DNA of 64,000 nucleotides, taken from positions 51,495,147-51,559,146 of the forward strand of contig JAMPIT010000894.1 of assembly GCA_026261815.1 (NCBI GenBank). The letters run 5' to 3'. The translations under genes were made by a program, and so were the position numbers. The stretch is from Monarcha castaneiventris obscurior. Lineage: Eukaryota > Chordata > Aves > Passeriformes > Monarchidae. The stretch's first letter is position 1. The number at the start of each line of letters is the position of its first letter. The notes beneath the pieces were generated by a model. The model saw only the letters and a list, made by a program, of their open reading frames with translations. It made no database searches and had not been told where the DNA came from. Positions 1 through 22,959 of this stretch are shown in pieces.

Positions 1-10083
<10,083 letters not shown>

Positions 10084-11458
10084 GAATCCCAAGAACCAAG
10101 CTATCAACTGCCAGATTATATTTTTCTTTCCATCATTTTACATCACTTCTGGTATTGGTCTAGCCTTATATGTGCATGTCCTAAAAGTGGTCACCAGAAT
10201 AGCCTTAGTCCAAGAAGCTGGCAGAATAGTTCTTGAAGAAGACTCGGTCATCCTGGGGCAGACTTCAAACCAAAACACTAAGGCTGCTTCTCTAATACCA
10301 CAGTTCCTTCCTTCTCTCCCTTCAGAGCTTGCACCTTGTGGAGTTTTATTCGCAAAGGAGATGAAACAAAACCGTGTAGGACAAGGTGTTGAAGTCATGC
10401 ATAAGTTGTCTCTTGTGAATTAATTTATTTTTACTTCTGACATTTCATTAGCTATTACAGAGACCTATATTGGAGTATAGAGAATACTTTTTAAAAAAGG
10501 GGTGGATTGGCTTTTTTTTGTTGTTTTTGCCCTCAGTTAAATTAGACTTGAGTATTCAGCTGGCCTTAAGAAACCTACACTGAATTTCATTGTCAGCAAA
10601 AATTTTCATCTCTCATTTATGCTGCAGTTTTATTTCGGTGGCCAAAACATTCTACTGTATTTATTTTATGAATCCAGAACAGCTGCAGGATGATTACTAC
10701 TACTATTAGGATATGGCCAAATACCTGAGCTCATTCTGGATTGAGGCATTTCAGCTTACTAAGAAATTTCACATTATGTTTGAAAGCAAATTGTGTCTTC
10801 CTTTGTATTTCCAGATAAGGGATTAAGGAAAACTAAAATTGTAGCTGTTTTTGTTTCATGTGATACAAAAATGAATTTGATCTTTCCATTGTCAGAGATG
10901 ATTAAATGTTTTTGCTATATACTTTTATACATTATTTTCTTATCAAACTAGTTAACAAGTATTTTTATATGTTTGTAAGCAAATATGCTTTCACAGCATA
11001 ACTTGTGTATATGTAAAGATGAGTATTTAATTCTCACAGTTCACTTTTAACTGACAAAATGTGGGATTTGCCAAACTGTGGTAAATTTCTCCTTACTCTC
11101 CCCATTGTACCCAAGAATGGCCAATATTGTGCCTGCCCAGCACACCTATAGAGTAAAATCTAGTGTTGTGTTTTAATGAATTTCAGTATCCCTTACTAAA
11201 GACTGACCATTATGTGAATTATTAAACTGTAAGACTTTTAACTGATTGTTTAGTTAAGCTGTGGATGGTTGTTTAATTTTGAGTTCTGTGGATTGTGTTT
11301 AAACAATTCAAGAGTATGGTCCCTGATATTGAAATACTGAGTGGTATTGCACAGTTGTCACCTTAACTGAATGTGTCCAACAGTTCTTTGAAACTTGATT
11401 ATTAAGCAAACCCTTGTATAACTTCAGGTGCTAGAATTAAAGATGATCTAACCATTTT
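10084..11458 (+). other. RRAS2: RRAS2 3' untranslated region
   Basis: AT-rich, unspliced-looking sequence follows the RRAS2 stop, with several T-rich stretches and ATTTA-like motifs. No canonical AATAAA is seen. ATTAAA variants occur at 10901, 11221 and 11436, and the last is followed 15-20 bases later by a G-rich run (TTTTTGGGGGGT), a typical downstream element. I therefore place the main 3' end near 11,458. The other sites could give shorter isoforms. Confidence 0.65.
11436..11441 (+). promoter_or_regulatory. Likely polyadenylation signal of RRAS2 (ATTAAA)
   Basis: ATTAAA is the commonest variant hexamer. Here it is followed by TTTTTGGGGGGT at about 11,455-11,467, matching the U/G-rich downstream element. 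It gives a 3' UTR of about 1.4 kb. Confidence 0.5.
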
Positions 11459-14400
11459 TGGGGGGTAAGCACACTGCCTCTTTCTGAATCTCTTCCAAAA
11501 CCTGCATTTTTTGGAGGTGGGGGGGAAAGGGGAGTGATGGAGCCTGGCTAGGGAATAGCAAGACATGTCTGCACAGCATTTTCTTCAAGCTTGGAAGTAA
11601 AGAAAAACCATTTCAATTTAAGTCATGACAGATGACAAAAGCTGATGTTTGCTTTGGCTTGAAGTGTGTAGTCAGTGGTCCAATCAACAATCCTTGTGTT
11701 TTCAGGCTGTGCTCATTGTCAGGTGCTCTGCCATAAATCTGTAAGTGTCTCCTGAGAAAACAGGGCTGAAACAAGTTGCAGGTACCTTTACAGCAGCAAG
11801 GCATTAAACCTTGAAGTCAAGATACTGCCAGGCATTGCAGAGGAATTTCAGTTTTTTGTAATGTAATTTAGATTAGCTTGCGTAATGCAGTTCTGAGGGA
11901 GTGGGTAGCTTCCCCTCCCCGATGGATTTATTGGTTGATGAAAGGCTACTTAGGAGGAATGTGTGGAAGATTCAAACAAGAAGTTACAGTGGAAACACAT
12001 TTGGGAGATGCATTGCATTTTTCAAGTCAAATGTAAGAAATTACAGCCTGTAGCAAACACCACGTGTTTTCTTAGCTATGTAAAGCTCTCTGGAGTTAAA
12101 TCACTGAATATGTGGCATTAGAACGAGTTAAGACAACAGATTACAGCATGTGTGCTGAAACTGAACTTGTGAGGTGAACATATCTTTAGGTTTTATGATT
12201 TTTTTTCCCTTTTTTTTAACCTTTCACTCATGATAGAATGGCTTTAAATAGTAGAGTGTTACAAATACAAGTTTTTTTAACATGCAGCTCCTTGTAGCTG
12301 ATAAAGAAGGTGGTAGAGCTCCACATGGAGAGATGGATAACTTTGAGGAGATTGATGCTAAGGATCCTACACCTGCTAAGCCATGTTGTAAACATGGTGA
12401 ACCTTACAAACAAGATAAACAACCCTGGGACCACCAGCAGCTGCTGGGCAAGTCTGGGCTAAGTTTATTAACTAGAATGTGCTTTTTAAGGCTTCTGCTG
12501 CAGAGAATGTACAGAGAAATCTCTCTGTGATGTCATAATCTCTTTTCAAGACTGGTTCCTATGTGGCACTTTAAGGAGATGTTAAATGGAGGCCTTTGGA
12601 TCCTACTCTTCAGAGATGAAGTAAATATTTAGAAAAGTAATAGAGATTTTTGGCTGGTAAGGGTGATCTTGGTGGTTGTGAGTTCAAAACAGCTGAAGGT
12701 ATTCCAATGATTTGCTTTTCTAAGTGTCGTAGCTGAAGGTAATGGTGAAAAGTGATGCTTCTGACCCTGGTGTGGTGCTTGAAAAAAATATAATAGGGAC
12801 CTTGTCAGTCTTTTAAAAAGTACAGTCCTGATCCATATGCCTTGGATTAGTTCTTAATTTACAACATTGCCACCTTGCTGTAAGACAGAGTTTAGCTGAC
12901 AACCCAAGAGAGTTTCTTACAACTTTTCCTGGCAGAAGAAATGCTTTAAGATTTGTCACTTATGTTTGTAGTCACTTCAGTTCAGGGCCACATCCATAAA
13001 TCTATCAAACTTGCAGTTCAGGAATCTGGAGTGCTTAAAATGTACCCAGAAATGACCTCCTCTTCTTCCTCGAGCACAGGGTAGGGTCTGGATCTGTGTT
13101 TCAAAGCACAAAATAACGCCTCTTTCTGGGATCTCACACTGCTGAACCTGCTACTCCATGGGATGAGGAAGGGGATTGACATGCTCATAGGCAAAAGCCT
13201 TTTTATGCATAGGAGCACGAGATGAGCTGTTGTGAAAGGGTTAATAAAGCAAATTATATTTGGAAGGTGTTAACTCCCAGTAATGCCAGAGAAAACTGAC
13301 TTTAATGCATGGCCTTGTGGTTAGTCAGCATTGATAACGTCCCAAGTCTGGATTCAAACAAAAATATTGACTAAAGTTCTTCCGACATCATTTGTGTGAC
13401 AAGATTTCCCCCATGGCGTAGTGCAGTTGCTGCCTGGCCTTGCCATGTTGTCTTATTACAAGACTTTGATGAACTTACTCCAGACAGGAGACTCTTGAAG
13501 TCAGTCCCCACAAGCCCAGCACTGCCAAAAATTATCTGCACTTACTTTTCAGAAGTTTGTTGGGATAGGGTCAGGCTGAACAGAACGCATTTTCACTCGA
13601 TTTAGGCAATCCCGTAGATTTTGGTTACCCTCGTGTACCAAAACCATGGTAAAAGAAACACTCAAATGGAATTTAGGAAAACAATCAAGCTGGAAATGTT
13701 GGGGGCATGGGAGTGTTTTCTTTGTTACTGCACTGGCCCACAGCAGGGCAACAGTCTTGCCAAAACATGAAGGCTTAAAATTGTAAAGATGGTCTCTTGC
13801 TCAGAGCATCCCAGATGGTAAATGCACTGCTCATCACTTTGTAAGTGTGGCTTTTTCTGCCTTCTTACCTGGGTCTGTTGTAAAGCCAAGTGAAAATTGC
13901 AGGCTTGAAGCGAATTCTGGGTTTGATGTGGGGTGAAGTAGAGGTGTGTTCAAGATCTTAATCCCAGTGTTGTGTACACATGTGTTGGAAGGCCCAAAAA
14001 CTTTAGAAAATTCTCGGTACTTAAATATTCTTGTGGAGCTCTGACCCTGGAAATGCTTGATTACAACAGGTCAGGTGCAGAAATGAGGATGGGTGGTAAT
14101 TGGAGTACCCTTTACTGGGGAAGATAAAGAGCTTTAAATGAGAAGCCACAGATGTGGAAAGGGCAAGGGATTAAACTGCAAGGAAAACTTAATTCACAGA
14201 AGCAACATTGTGAATATGTGATGGGCTTTCTGTTCTAGACCTTCCTGTTTCTCACTTGTTGTTCTAGACTTTTAAGAGTGTAGTTATTAAGGGTTTGAGA
14301 GACTCTTGTGGATTAAATATAAAGGGCAAATTATGTCCTACGCAAAAGCTAAATTTCATTAATGGATGTAGTATTAGTCGTGAGCCAGTAGTATGTAGAA

Positions 14401-15780
14401 TTAAATGCATTGTCTTGCTGCTGGAAAGCAAATACTGGTCTGTTCAGCTACTTTTTCAGCTGGGTTGTGCTGTATGAAGATACACAGTATTTGGTAATCA
14501 CTAATTTGTAGTGACATTAGCACTTCTTAAATTGCTGCATTTTCAAGTAATGCTTCTGACATGAAAGTATTGTAGAGGGAGAAGCTAGCAAGCAAAGTGC
14601 AAGCAGCAAAAATGCAAGTAGAGACAGTGATTAAACCTCATAATTCCCTGTCTCTTAGTCCAAGGCATGGTTCAGGGTGTGCTGAAACCAGTTTTCACGT
14701 CAGTTAAACTGAACTGAAGAGCAGTAGAGCACAGTTATGCCCCAGGATCTCCTACAGACCACCACGAGATGGCACCAGGGGCAGCCCTGCGTGCAGCTGG
14801 GAAGTGCTGCTTGCACCAGGATCCCTGTGCAGAGTTAAAGTGCCTGCTTTTGGTGGGAATGAACGGCGAGAGCCATAACAAAACTGATCTGAAATTAAAC
14901 AGGGCCGTGTGTCAGGGTTATTTCAGAGGAATTATTTTCCGTGAATTCTGTAAAATCTGGATGGTCGAGAGCTAGGGAAAAAACAGTGATTTATAAATCG
15001 TGATTCTGAAGAAATTGATGTGAAAAGTGGGTAGGATGCTTGCAGTCTAAAACATTAGATGCATGTTAATTAAAACATTATACAAATTCATAATTTCTTC
15101 AGAGTTTGCCAACTTTTATAGTTGCCAGCTGTGTCAAAGCAAAAATGAGTAATATTTATGTATTGTTAGTAACATATGCAATTTGCAGTCAGAAAGTTAT
15201 GTATAAACACTTGATGTTCAGCTAAATAATACATCCATGATGATTGCTGGTACCAAGTTTTGTTGGGTTTGTAGGCTCTCTGGGAAGACATCTGTCACTG
15301 CCAGGTTCTAAGGTTTGGGCTCTTCCATTGCTGCCAGGAGCTGCTTTATGATTACTTCTTCCCAGCAGTATCGACTGTAATGAATGTACTTGAAGAGCTC
15401 TGGAGTGGAAATAGGGAATACACACCTGTTTCCCACTTGTAGCACCAGAGCAATCCCATAGAGCTCCTATCTGATGTCTTTGTGTTGCTGGGACTGAAAG
15501 TGACAATGCTCCTCCAGACTATTCCTCAGACGCTTCCAGACCACTCCCCTCTGTTTGTTTGTCTTCCAAGAGTTTGGTGCTGGACAAGGAAAATGGGGAA
15601 CTGTTGCTGGGTGATTTAGTGGGAGTAGACACAGTACCCAGAGCCTCCATTGCCTCTTGAGCAACCTGATTTCCAAGGTCCATGTGAGAAGGTAAAATGA
15701 GAAGAGGCAGGAGCAGTGGATAAGGATCAGGGCAGGAGTTATTTTGGAGGGCTCAACCCACACAAATTCACAGCACCTGA
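11459..15780. other. Intergenic sequence downstream of RRAS2
   Basis: Unique-looking AT-rich sequence. No coding exon, RNA gene or repeat of known family is recognised. The short open frames on both strands lack splice context and look random. Confidence 0.6.
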
Positions 15781-15794
15781 TGGAGCCCATCCAA

Positions 15795-16880
15795 GGTCAA
15801 GAAAAAACCTGCTGATGCCCTCATAAGGCTGCTGGGACATCTTTTGTGACCATCTTTAATGGAGAGCAGGAAAATTCCTGGTGGCTGGGGGAAAGCAAGT
15901 GTTGCACCTCTCTTCAAGCAAGGCCTGGGGAGCGATGTAGGGAACTGCAGGGAGTCATGTTGCTTCTGTGCCTGGAAAGTCACACAGTGAGTCCTCCAGG
16001 AATGTGTTTCTGGGCACATAAAGGAGAAGTGGTTGGGAATGGTCTGTGTAAATGTATGAATTTACTGGAGTCAGTCACACCTGACACGGATTGCCTTGTG
16101 TGATAAAGTGGCTGAATTTGTGGATGAGGAGAGAGCAGTGTATGTTTTTTACCTCAGCTCAGCAAGGCTTTCAACACTTTTTCCCAGCCTGTTTTGGTAT
16201 CAAGGTTCAGGTATTTTGGGCTGGGTAAAGCACTGACTGATGGATTGGACTCAGAGGGAGTGGTTATCCTCAGTGGTAACAGGCTGACCTCCAGGTGGAG
16301 TCTGGTGATGAGAAATGCTGCAGGGATCTCCCCTGGCACCTGGCATCTTGAACATTTTGCCAGTGACCTGAAGGAGAGAACTCAGTGCACTCTTAACATG
16401 TTTACAAGTGACACCATGCTGGGGAGAGCTAGCTGGTAAACTTGGACATGGAGCTGCTGGAGGAACAAGTCAACAGGAGCCCATGGAATTTTAAAAGAAG
16501 AAAGGCAAAGACCTTTTTAAAATCAGAAATTTTAGTTAAAGCAGTGTAGAATTCCAGCAGAGCTCTGTGACTGAGCTGGGGGTCAGGTTTGCACTCGTGC
16601 GTGGTGAGGTTGCACTAGACCACAGTGGCTGCCCAGGACATGCCAGGCTTGCCTCCAGTTCTTCAGAGATCCAGAAAGAAGGAACAGGAGCAGTGGCTTG
16701 TGCAGCTGATGTATTTTAGGGAGTTAATCAGGGACCTCTGTTACATTTTTGAATGTGTTAAATGCTGCGTCCCATTTTGGGGAAGTTGCATGTTTCTGGG
16801 CAAGGAGCAGCTTGTTGAGTGGGATGTCAGGGACACAAATGGTGAAGTCTTGCAGCTCAGGCTCAGATGTTTTAAGTGAA
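15795..16880 (+). mobile_element. Degenerate CR1 LINE fragment, reverse-transcriptase part of ORF2
   Basis: Several stretches align by eye, in order, with the CR1 ORF2 coding sequence. These include CATCTTTAATGGAGAGCAGG, GGGAACTGCAGG, GGATGAGGAGAGAGCAGTGT and CAGCAAGGCTTTCAACACT, then GTGACCTGAAGGAGAG and GACACCATGCTGGG. A later piece, ATGCTGCGTCCCATTTTGGG, matches the region before the 3' UTR. CR1 is the dominant avian LINE and moves by target-primed reverse transcription. This copy is riddled with stops and indels and is old and inactive. Edges are approximate, and the middle (16.45-16.7 kb) is hard to align. Confidence 0.72.
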
Positions 16881-17704
16881 CCATGAACAGGTAATGTACC
16901 TTGTGTGCAGAAGGACGAGGTGCTTTGGTCTGTAATTATGGGCTGCTGCCTGTGAATGAGGAGTCAATACATTACGAGGCTTTTGCAGTTTGGTTTCCAA
17001 CTGGTCACCTGCCAATAGATTCTGCTACTTCAGTATCCATATATGGATCCTCTGAAATAATGCCCCACGCAAGAGCAGACCTCTACTGTGGTTTTATGGT
17101 CTAGTGAAGGATTTTGTAATTCCAAACTCTTCTCAGCCTGAGCAGGATCAAGTGACTTTTTTTCCATATCTGGCAATTACATTACTCATTTCAGAACAAC
17201 ATTAAAAACCTGGAAAGTGTAACTGCTGTGTTCCAGGATGAAATCTGTCACTGTTTATCACAAACCTGAGATGTGAAAGGGCTGACAGCTGCAGGGAGAT
17301 TTGTTGGTGCTTTTTTGCCTGCTCTACTGAAAATGACAGGATTTTTTGCCCTTTGAAATGTGGTTGCCACCTCATTTTTGGCTTGTGTCACTACACAGAG
17401 GTGACAAAGTTCCCACTTTCCAGTAGAGGGGACAGCCTGATGTATGTGAACGTGTGTCTGTATTTCAAATTCACTTTTTGATGTTTTCACATTCCATTTT
17501 CCTACAGTAATCCAAATTTCTCAAGACATTTAAACAATGGTAACTAATTTTGTAAGCTTTAAAAATTAATTTTTAAAAGAGTGAATTGATTGAATTTTTC
17601 TTCATTTGTTTTGCTATTTCTGCCCCCACTCCAGATTTTGACATATAAAAGCCTGAGTAGCCTTTTTTAATGCTCCTGGTACTGAATTCCTTCTCTAGCA
17701 AGAT
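16881..17704. other. Intergenic sequence between CR1 fragments
   Basis: Unique-looking sequence without a gene. It contains a perfect CArG-type palindrome at 17035-17048, listed separately. Confidence 0.55.
17037..17046. promoter_or_regulatory. Consensus CArG box (CCATATATGG)
   Basis: CCATATATGG fits the SRF consensus CC(A/T)6GG exactly and sits inside a 14-base perfect palindrome ATCCATATATGGAT. Function is inference only: such sites occur by chance, and no promoter is evident nearby. Confidence 0.3.
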
Positions 17705-17910
17705 GCTTTAGGGAAGAAATTCTTTACTGTGAGGGTGTTGGGAACAGGTTGCCCAGAGAAGTTGTGGATGCTCATTCTCTGGAAGTGTTCAAAGCCAGGC
17801 TGGCCTTGAGCAGCCTGGTCTAGTGGGAGGTGTCCCTGCCTGTGGCAGGGGGGTTGAAATGAGGTGCTCTTTGATTGCCCTTCCAACCCAAACCATTCTG
17901 TGGTTTAAAA
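17705..17910 (+). mobile_element. CR1 LINE 3' end
   Basis: The sequence follows the CR1 3' region closely: GAAATTCTTTACTGTGAGGG, GGTTGCCCAGAGAAGTTGTG, GAAGTGTTCAAAGCCAGGCT, and the tail CTTCCAACCCAAACCATTCTGTGG. It is a typical 5'-truncated avian insertion of about 200 bases in + orientation. Confidence 0.9.
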
Positions 17911-19435
17911 TCTCTATTAGAAGCCAGTCAGTGTCAGTCCTTGTTCAGGACAGGGCTGCCTGGCTGGCTGCTTAACCACTGTCTGTGGGAGTTACAGAAA
18001 GCTGGGAATGTCAGTATTGTGTTTGAGGACACAACCAAACGAGGCATTAACAGTTTCCTCCTGAATGCTGAAGCCAGCAGGAACCGTGGAGGAACAGGAA
18101 TGGGAGCAACACACACAGTGCAGGGCAGGGATTTAAAACACCTTTACTGACACCTAGCTCTGTACTGGGACTGATGGCAATTGCTCCTGCAGGACGCTGC
18201 ATAAATTGGAAAAAAAATCCAACTGTTGTGATTTTGTTGAACCTGAATTTCAGTTGGTAAAGCTCAGAACTTCTTTCACAGATAGGAGGATGCCAGTCCA
18301 GCAGGATGAATGCAATATAAAAATCCCCAGCAGATGGGGACTGGAATTTCCCAAAGAGTGGCACTGCCAGCTGGCTCCTGAGGGGCTCCAGGGCTGACAC
18401 AAGCTGCTGCAGCCTGAGGGAAACACTGGGAGGCTGCTGGTGTCCCAAAGGAGACGTGGTGGATTAGAGCATCATTGTCCAGAGCTGCTTTGTGCCTTCT
18501 TTAATACAAGGGAAATTCCAAATGGTCAGAGCAAATTTAATATTTCAGCTTTTTATTTTTACTGATTAACAGAGCCATGCCTCACAGGAGGCCGCTATAC
18601 TCATCCACTGGCACAGTCTTACATTATATGTCCCACCATTTCTGGACATGTGGGAAATCAGGATACATTTCAGAGAGGAGCAGAGGATGAAAAGAGCTAA
18701 TGAGTTACCAAGAGATTGCCTTAGCACTTCACACTGTACAGATGGATGAAACCAGCACGCTGTCCTTTCAGCAATATGGTCCATGAGGAAGGCTGAGCCT
18801 GCTAAAAAATACAGATCAGCACCCACGCTGCTGTGGACTTCCTCTGCTTTAGTAATTATACTATTTTCTATAGAGCAAATATAGCATACACATCATGTAT
18901 ATATATATATAGTAAATATAGTATTTTCTAGCTCTTTAAAAGAAGAAAGAAGTTGAGCTCTTGTGAATGCAGAGCCAGTTTCTTATACTTGTAAAGAGTG
19001 GGACTTTAAAACCGCCATGAATGGCACTGTCAGGTTTCTAAACACTTCCAGGCAGATTACCAGAGGGTTGGGTCGTCCTGTGGCTGTGTAGGAATTGGGC
19101 CATTGCAGTGTGGAGGCTGCAGGGCCAGTGTGGGTGTCTCCCAGGGTTTTTTGGTTGCTGCTAGGAAAGCTGTGCTGCTCCAGGTTCCTTTCTGCAAGAT
19201 GTTAATAGTGATGCTGGCTTCTTTGCTAAATGCCTGGAGCCTGACGAGTGAAGTTGTTTATTATACCAGGAGCAGCATAAAATCATAATGGTTCTTGGAG
19301 GGAATTTTTAGAAGCTGCATTATCCTTTGGAAGGAAGATGAAATACAGAATTATGCCAGATGCTCTTAAGGATGTAAATACCCTCTTTTCAGGCAAAATC
19401 GTTAAGCCCAACTTTCACAAGCTTTACTTTGGCAG
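17911..19435. other. Intergenic sequence
   Basis: No gene or known repeat is recognised. A (TA)7 run lies at 18898-18911, within AT-rich sequence carrying repeated TATTTTCTA motifs. Confidence 0.5.
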
Positions 19436-19439
19436 GGTA

Positions 19440-19860
19440 ACGTGAGGGAAGGTGGAAAAGCAAACAGGCGCGTTCCTCCTTGCCTAGTTCCCCTGCGTAA
19501 AGCATTATGTCATCCGAGGCTCCGGCTTATGGAATGCCCAGCACGGACGCTGGGTGTCCTGGAGTCGCCACCGCTTGTCCCATTGCTGCGTGTTTCTTCT
19601 CATTTTAACCAGCTCCTCCACAAGCCTTTTGTGTCCTTCCCTCACCTCCTCCTCACCTGCAGGCTGGCCAGCCAGCCTTTGAACCCGGGCAGCCCCTCAG
19701 GAGGACAAAGGGAGGAACTTTTTTTGTCGAAGCAGCAGGGAAGGGACGTTCATGCAGGTCCCTGTCGCAGGGCAGCGCCTGCGGACCCGGGAGCATCCTC
19801 GCTTCCAGGCAGCAGCCCCGAGGGCTTGGAGAAATCCGTGCTTGCGTAAGCGCTAATTAG
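19440..19860. promoter_or_regulatory. Moderately CpG-rich block, possible enhancer or minor CpG island
   Basis: About 420 bases have clearly more CpG and GC than the flanks, with runs such as CAGGCGCGTT, CTGCGGACCCGGGAG and GCGTAAGCGCTAATTAGC (the latter includes a TAATTAG homeodomain-type core). No TATA box, start codon with donor, or known exon is seen, so a distal element or minor island is more likely than a gene. Confidence 0.3.
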
Positions 19861-22800
19861 CACTGCTGAAGGACTCGTAATCTCATTGAGCAACTGTTTG
19901 GGGTGGTGGGGGCAGCGTCGGTCCTGTTGATACAATATATGTGTGTAATTACCGTGTGGGCATGCCCAAAACGCACACTTAAAACTCAGAGTGTTTCTAG
20001 AATATCTAATCTGGAGTAGTTTTATTTTGGGTTCTTGACTTCCCACTGTTAAACCTGTTAGGCTCCATCCAGTGACTCAGCAGGTACTTTGCCATTTGTT
20101 TGCAGGGAAATGCAGCATCAGCCTGTTTGCTTCAGCCCTGCTGCCAGCTTAACTCCTGTGGTATTTCAACAGCTCAAACCAGTGCTCCGGATCACATTTA
20201 TATGTGTGATAAAGTAATTTGCCATATTCTGAACATCTGAAACAAGGAAGATTTTGTGTCTTTTCAGTGCTCAGTTCAGTCTTTCCCTCAGCTGGCACTG
20301 GGATGGGGAGTCTGTGGGGCAGCTTCTCAATGCTTTTAAGAAGAACTGAAATGTTATTGCTGCTCCAGCATTCATGTGCTGTAACCCAGAAGCCCAGCCC
20401 CTTGCTCCCCCTGGATTAAACATGCTTGCTTTGAGATGTTCCTGCATCTGCAGTGGTCAGAGGGAATCTCTGGGAGCAGGGAGCAGACTCATTTTGGATG
20501 TGTGTGGCTGTGGCCGTGCACTAACACACGGTGACACATGCCCTGAGGCACTGGGAGCAGAACGAATGGCAAGAAAGCCATTTCTCTCTCTGACTGAATT
20601 CCAGCATGGATCTCATTGGTGTCGCTGCCCCTTGCATGGGCTCATGAGTGCCCCAGCTTCCCCATCAAAGCCTTTTTGAAAATTTCAGCTCTGAAGTAAC
20701 ATTGTCAGCAGTACAGGGTGTGGGGCTGGGGGCAGAGCAGAGCTGGGACACTTGCAGGAGAAAGTCACTGCCCAGGAGCTGGAGGTGCTCACAACTGATC
20801 ACAGGCAAAGGCTTCACTGGCAGTCAGTAATGTTTGTTTTGAATTAGTGAAACAAGAATTGAGAAACTCCTGAGCAGAAGGGCTGGGAGACTTTGCATTC
20901 AGGGAGCTCGTCATCCACGTGCAGGAAGCAGGGAGACACCTGTGTCCCAGGAGGCTAAATCTGCTGCCCAGGGTATTTTTCTGTGGAGTCTCAAGCTGTT
21001 GTTTACCTGCAGCAGAGCAGTGGAGACCACACTTGGTTCTACTCTGGAGCACCTCTTCCCCAAGGATGAGTGTGAAGGGCTCCCCTGAGGCAGGCACAGG
21101 CAAGTTCTCCAAGCAGAACTCTGCCAAAATTTGGGGGGGGAGGGTGTTGGTTTTGACGTGTTACCCACGTAGAGAGGCTGTTCTTCCCCTGAGGTTCGGC
21201 AAAGTCAACCCCAAATCTCTGCAGCCCACCTGCCTCAGCATGCTGGGACAAGACAGCTCTGGGTGCACGGCTGTGTTTGCCCTGTCAGAATGAACCACCG
21301 TGGTTCATGGACATTCTCCTGCTCAGCGCTTTGGTCCAGGATGAGTGAGAAGGAGCCAGCGAGCTCCACTTGAACTGAGGCATGTGGAGAGGGAAGCAGC
21401 CACCCTGTTCTCTTTGCTTTTACTGATGTGCCCTGAGGGGTTTGTTTCTGACAGAGGCTTCTCCGGGATGCAAGGGCTCATCAGGGTGATTTTCAGCTGC
21501 TCCCATGTGGAAAATGTTGGCTTGAGTAATCCCACAGACAAGTAAATGGTTTCAGTTTGCCCATTTCCAAATGTCTCAGTGTGAGCAGAGCAGGTAGGTG
21601 GAGGAGATAGGCTGTGAGTAACTCTGCTTCCCAGATGGTCCATTTCATCCAGGTCACTCGATGTGGATTATAAATGAGATGAAGGGGAATGCACTGTCTA
21701 TACATAACATCAACAGCAGCATCTGTGACAGGATGTTATCAGGATGACAAATGCACAGGGTACATGCAGTACAAAGAGCAGGGCTCAGGTCTGGGCATTT
21801 TAATTGCCATTCCAAGGAAACCTTGTCGATGTCTTCCCTGTTTGAAAGAAGTATGGCCAAATACCACCCATATTCAGGAAGGGTTTGGTTTGGGTTAAAA
21901 CTGGTACATGAAAAAAGTTCTTGGGGTGGTTCTGCCTATCCTGACGCAAAGGGATTGAGGGTTTGGTGTATTCACCCTTCAAAAATAAAGACTAGAAATT
22001 TAAAGATTGATGGCAGGCATTCATTTACTTGGAGTAAAGGAACTGAATGGTGCAAGAACAATTGGCTAAGTGAAGTCCATGAATACCTTTGAGCTAGGAA
22101 TGGGAAGCCTCTGTCAGCAGGGAGGAACTCTTGGATTTTCAGCTGCCTTCTGGAGATCTAGGAACTCTTCACTAGCAGCCTCTGGAGCTTCAGCCTGAAA
22201 CCCTCATCAGATACAGTGGTCTGTGAGATGAGTGACTGGGCCTTATGGACCCAAGTCCCTTCCAGTCCTTACTTATGTATCCTTGGGATTTTTATACATT
22301 TCTCCTGATAGATCTTACACATAAGAGCAGGGCTGGGCACCTGGCTGGCCGAGCAGTGAGAGAAGGAGCCAGAAGATACTAGCAGAGGCCAAAGAGCTGA
22401 GATTGTCTGGGCAGGGTTTGAGAGCAGTCCCCCGCAGTGCTCTGTGTGTCTGTGGATATCCTGCCTTGCCCTGGGGGCTGACTGGGCTGACCTGGCACTG
22501 CTTCTGGTCGCATCTCCCTTGGCCTAGGGATGGCCAGGTCCTCTGGGCCGCCCCACATGCTGTGGTGTTGCAGGAGATGGGGTCATGATCCCGCTGTCTC
22601 TGTGCCTGGTGCTGCACAGCCACGCACCTCAGCAACCAAGCCTCACAACCATGTGATATTGGGATGCAAGACCTGATTCCCAGCCCCTGGGCAGGTGTGG
22701 GTCTCTGGGAGCACCACAGGCCCTGTGCTGCCTTCAGCTGACGGAGATGAGAAACGGGAGCCCCACAGGTCCTCGGCACAGAGCACTGAACACTGCTGTC

Positions 22801-22940
22801 CCCTCCGGGGATGTGTGGGCAGCATCACGAAGGGTGGCTTGGCCTTTGGTCCTGCACCCAACTCAGCAAGAGCCACGTTGAGGCTGGAGGGCTCTCACAC
22901 CACAGCTCTGGGGTGGACTGGGACCATGCACTGTGTGCAA
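19861..22940. other. Intergenic sequence, GC rising toward the CpG island
   Basis: No known exon is recognised. Many overlapping open frames on both strands reflect the higher GC, not coding. The 22.1-22.28 kb part ends CCCTTCCAGTCC and could be a very old CR1 tail, but this is too weak to call. Confidence 0.5.
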
Positions 22941-22959
22941 AACCAGTGACAGAAATCGG

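Noticed and set aside
15222..16439. Open frames on both strands around 15.2-16.4 kb
   Set aside because: Those from 15.8 kb on fall in the degenerate CR1 reverse-transcriptase fragment. The others are short and lack exon signals.
22100..22280. Possible ancient CR1 tail ending CCCTTCCAGTCC
   Set aside because: Only one short motif matches and the rest does not align with CR1.
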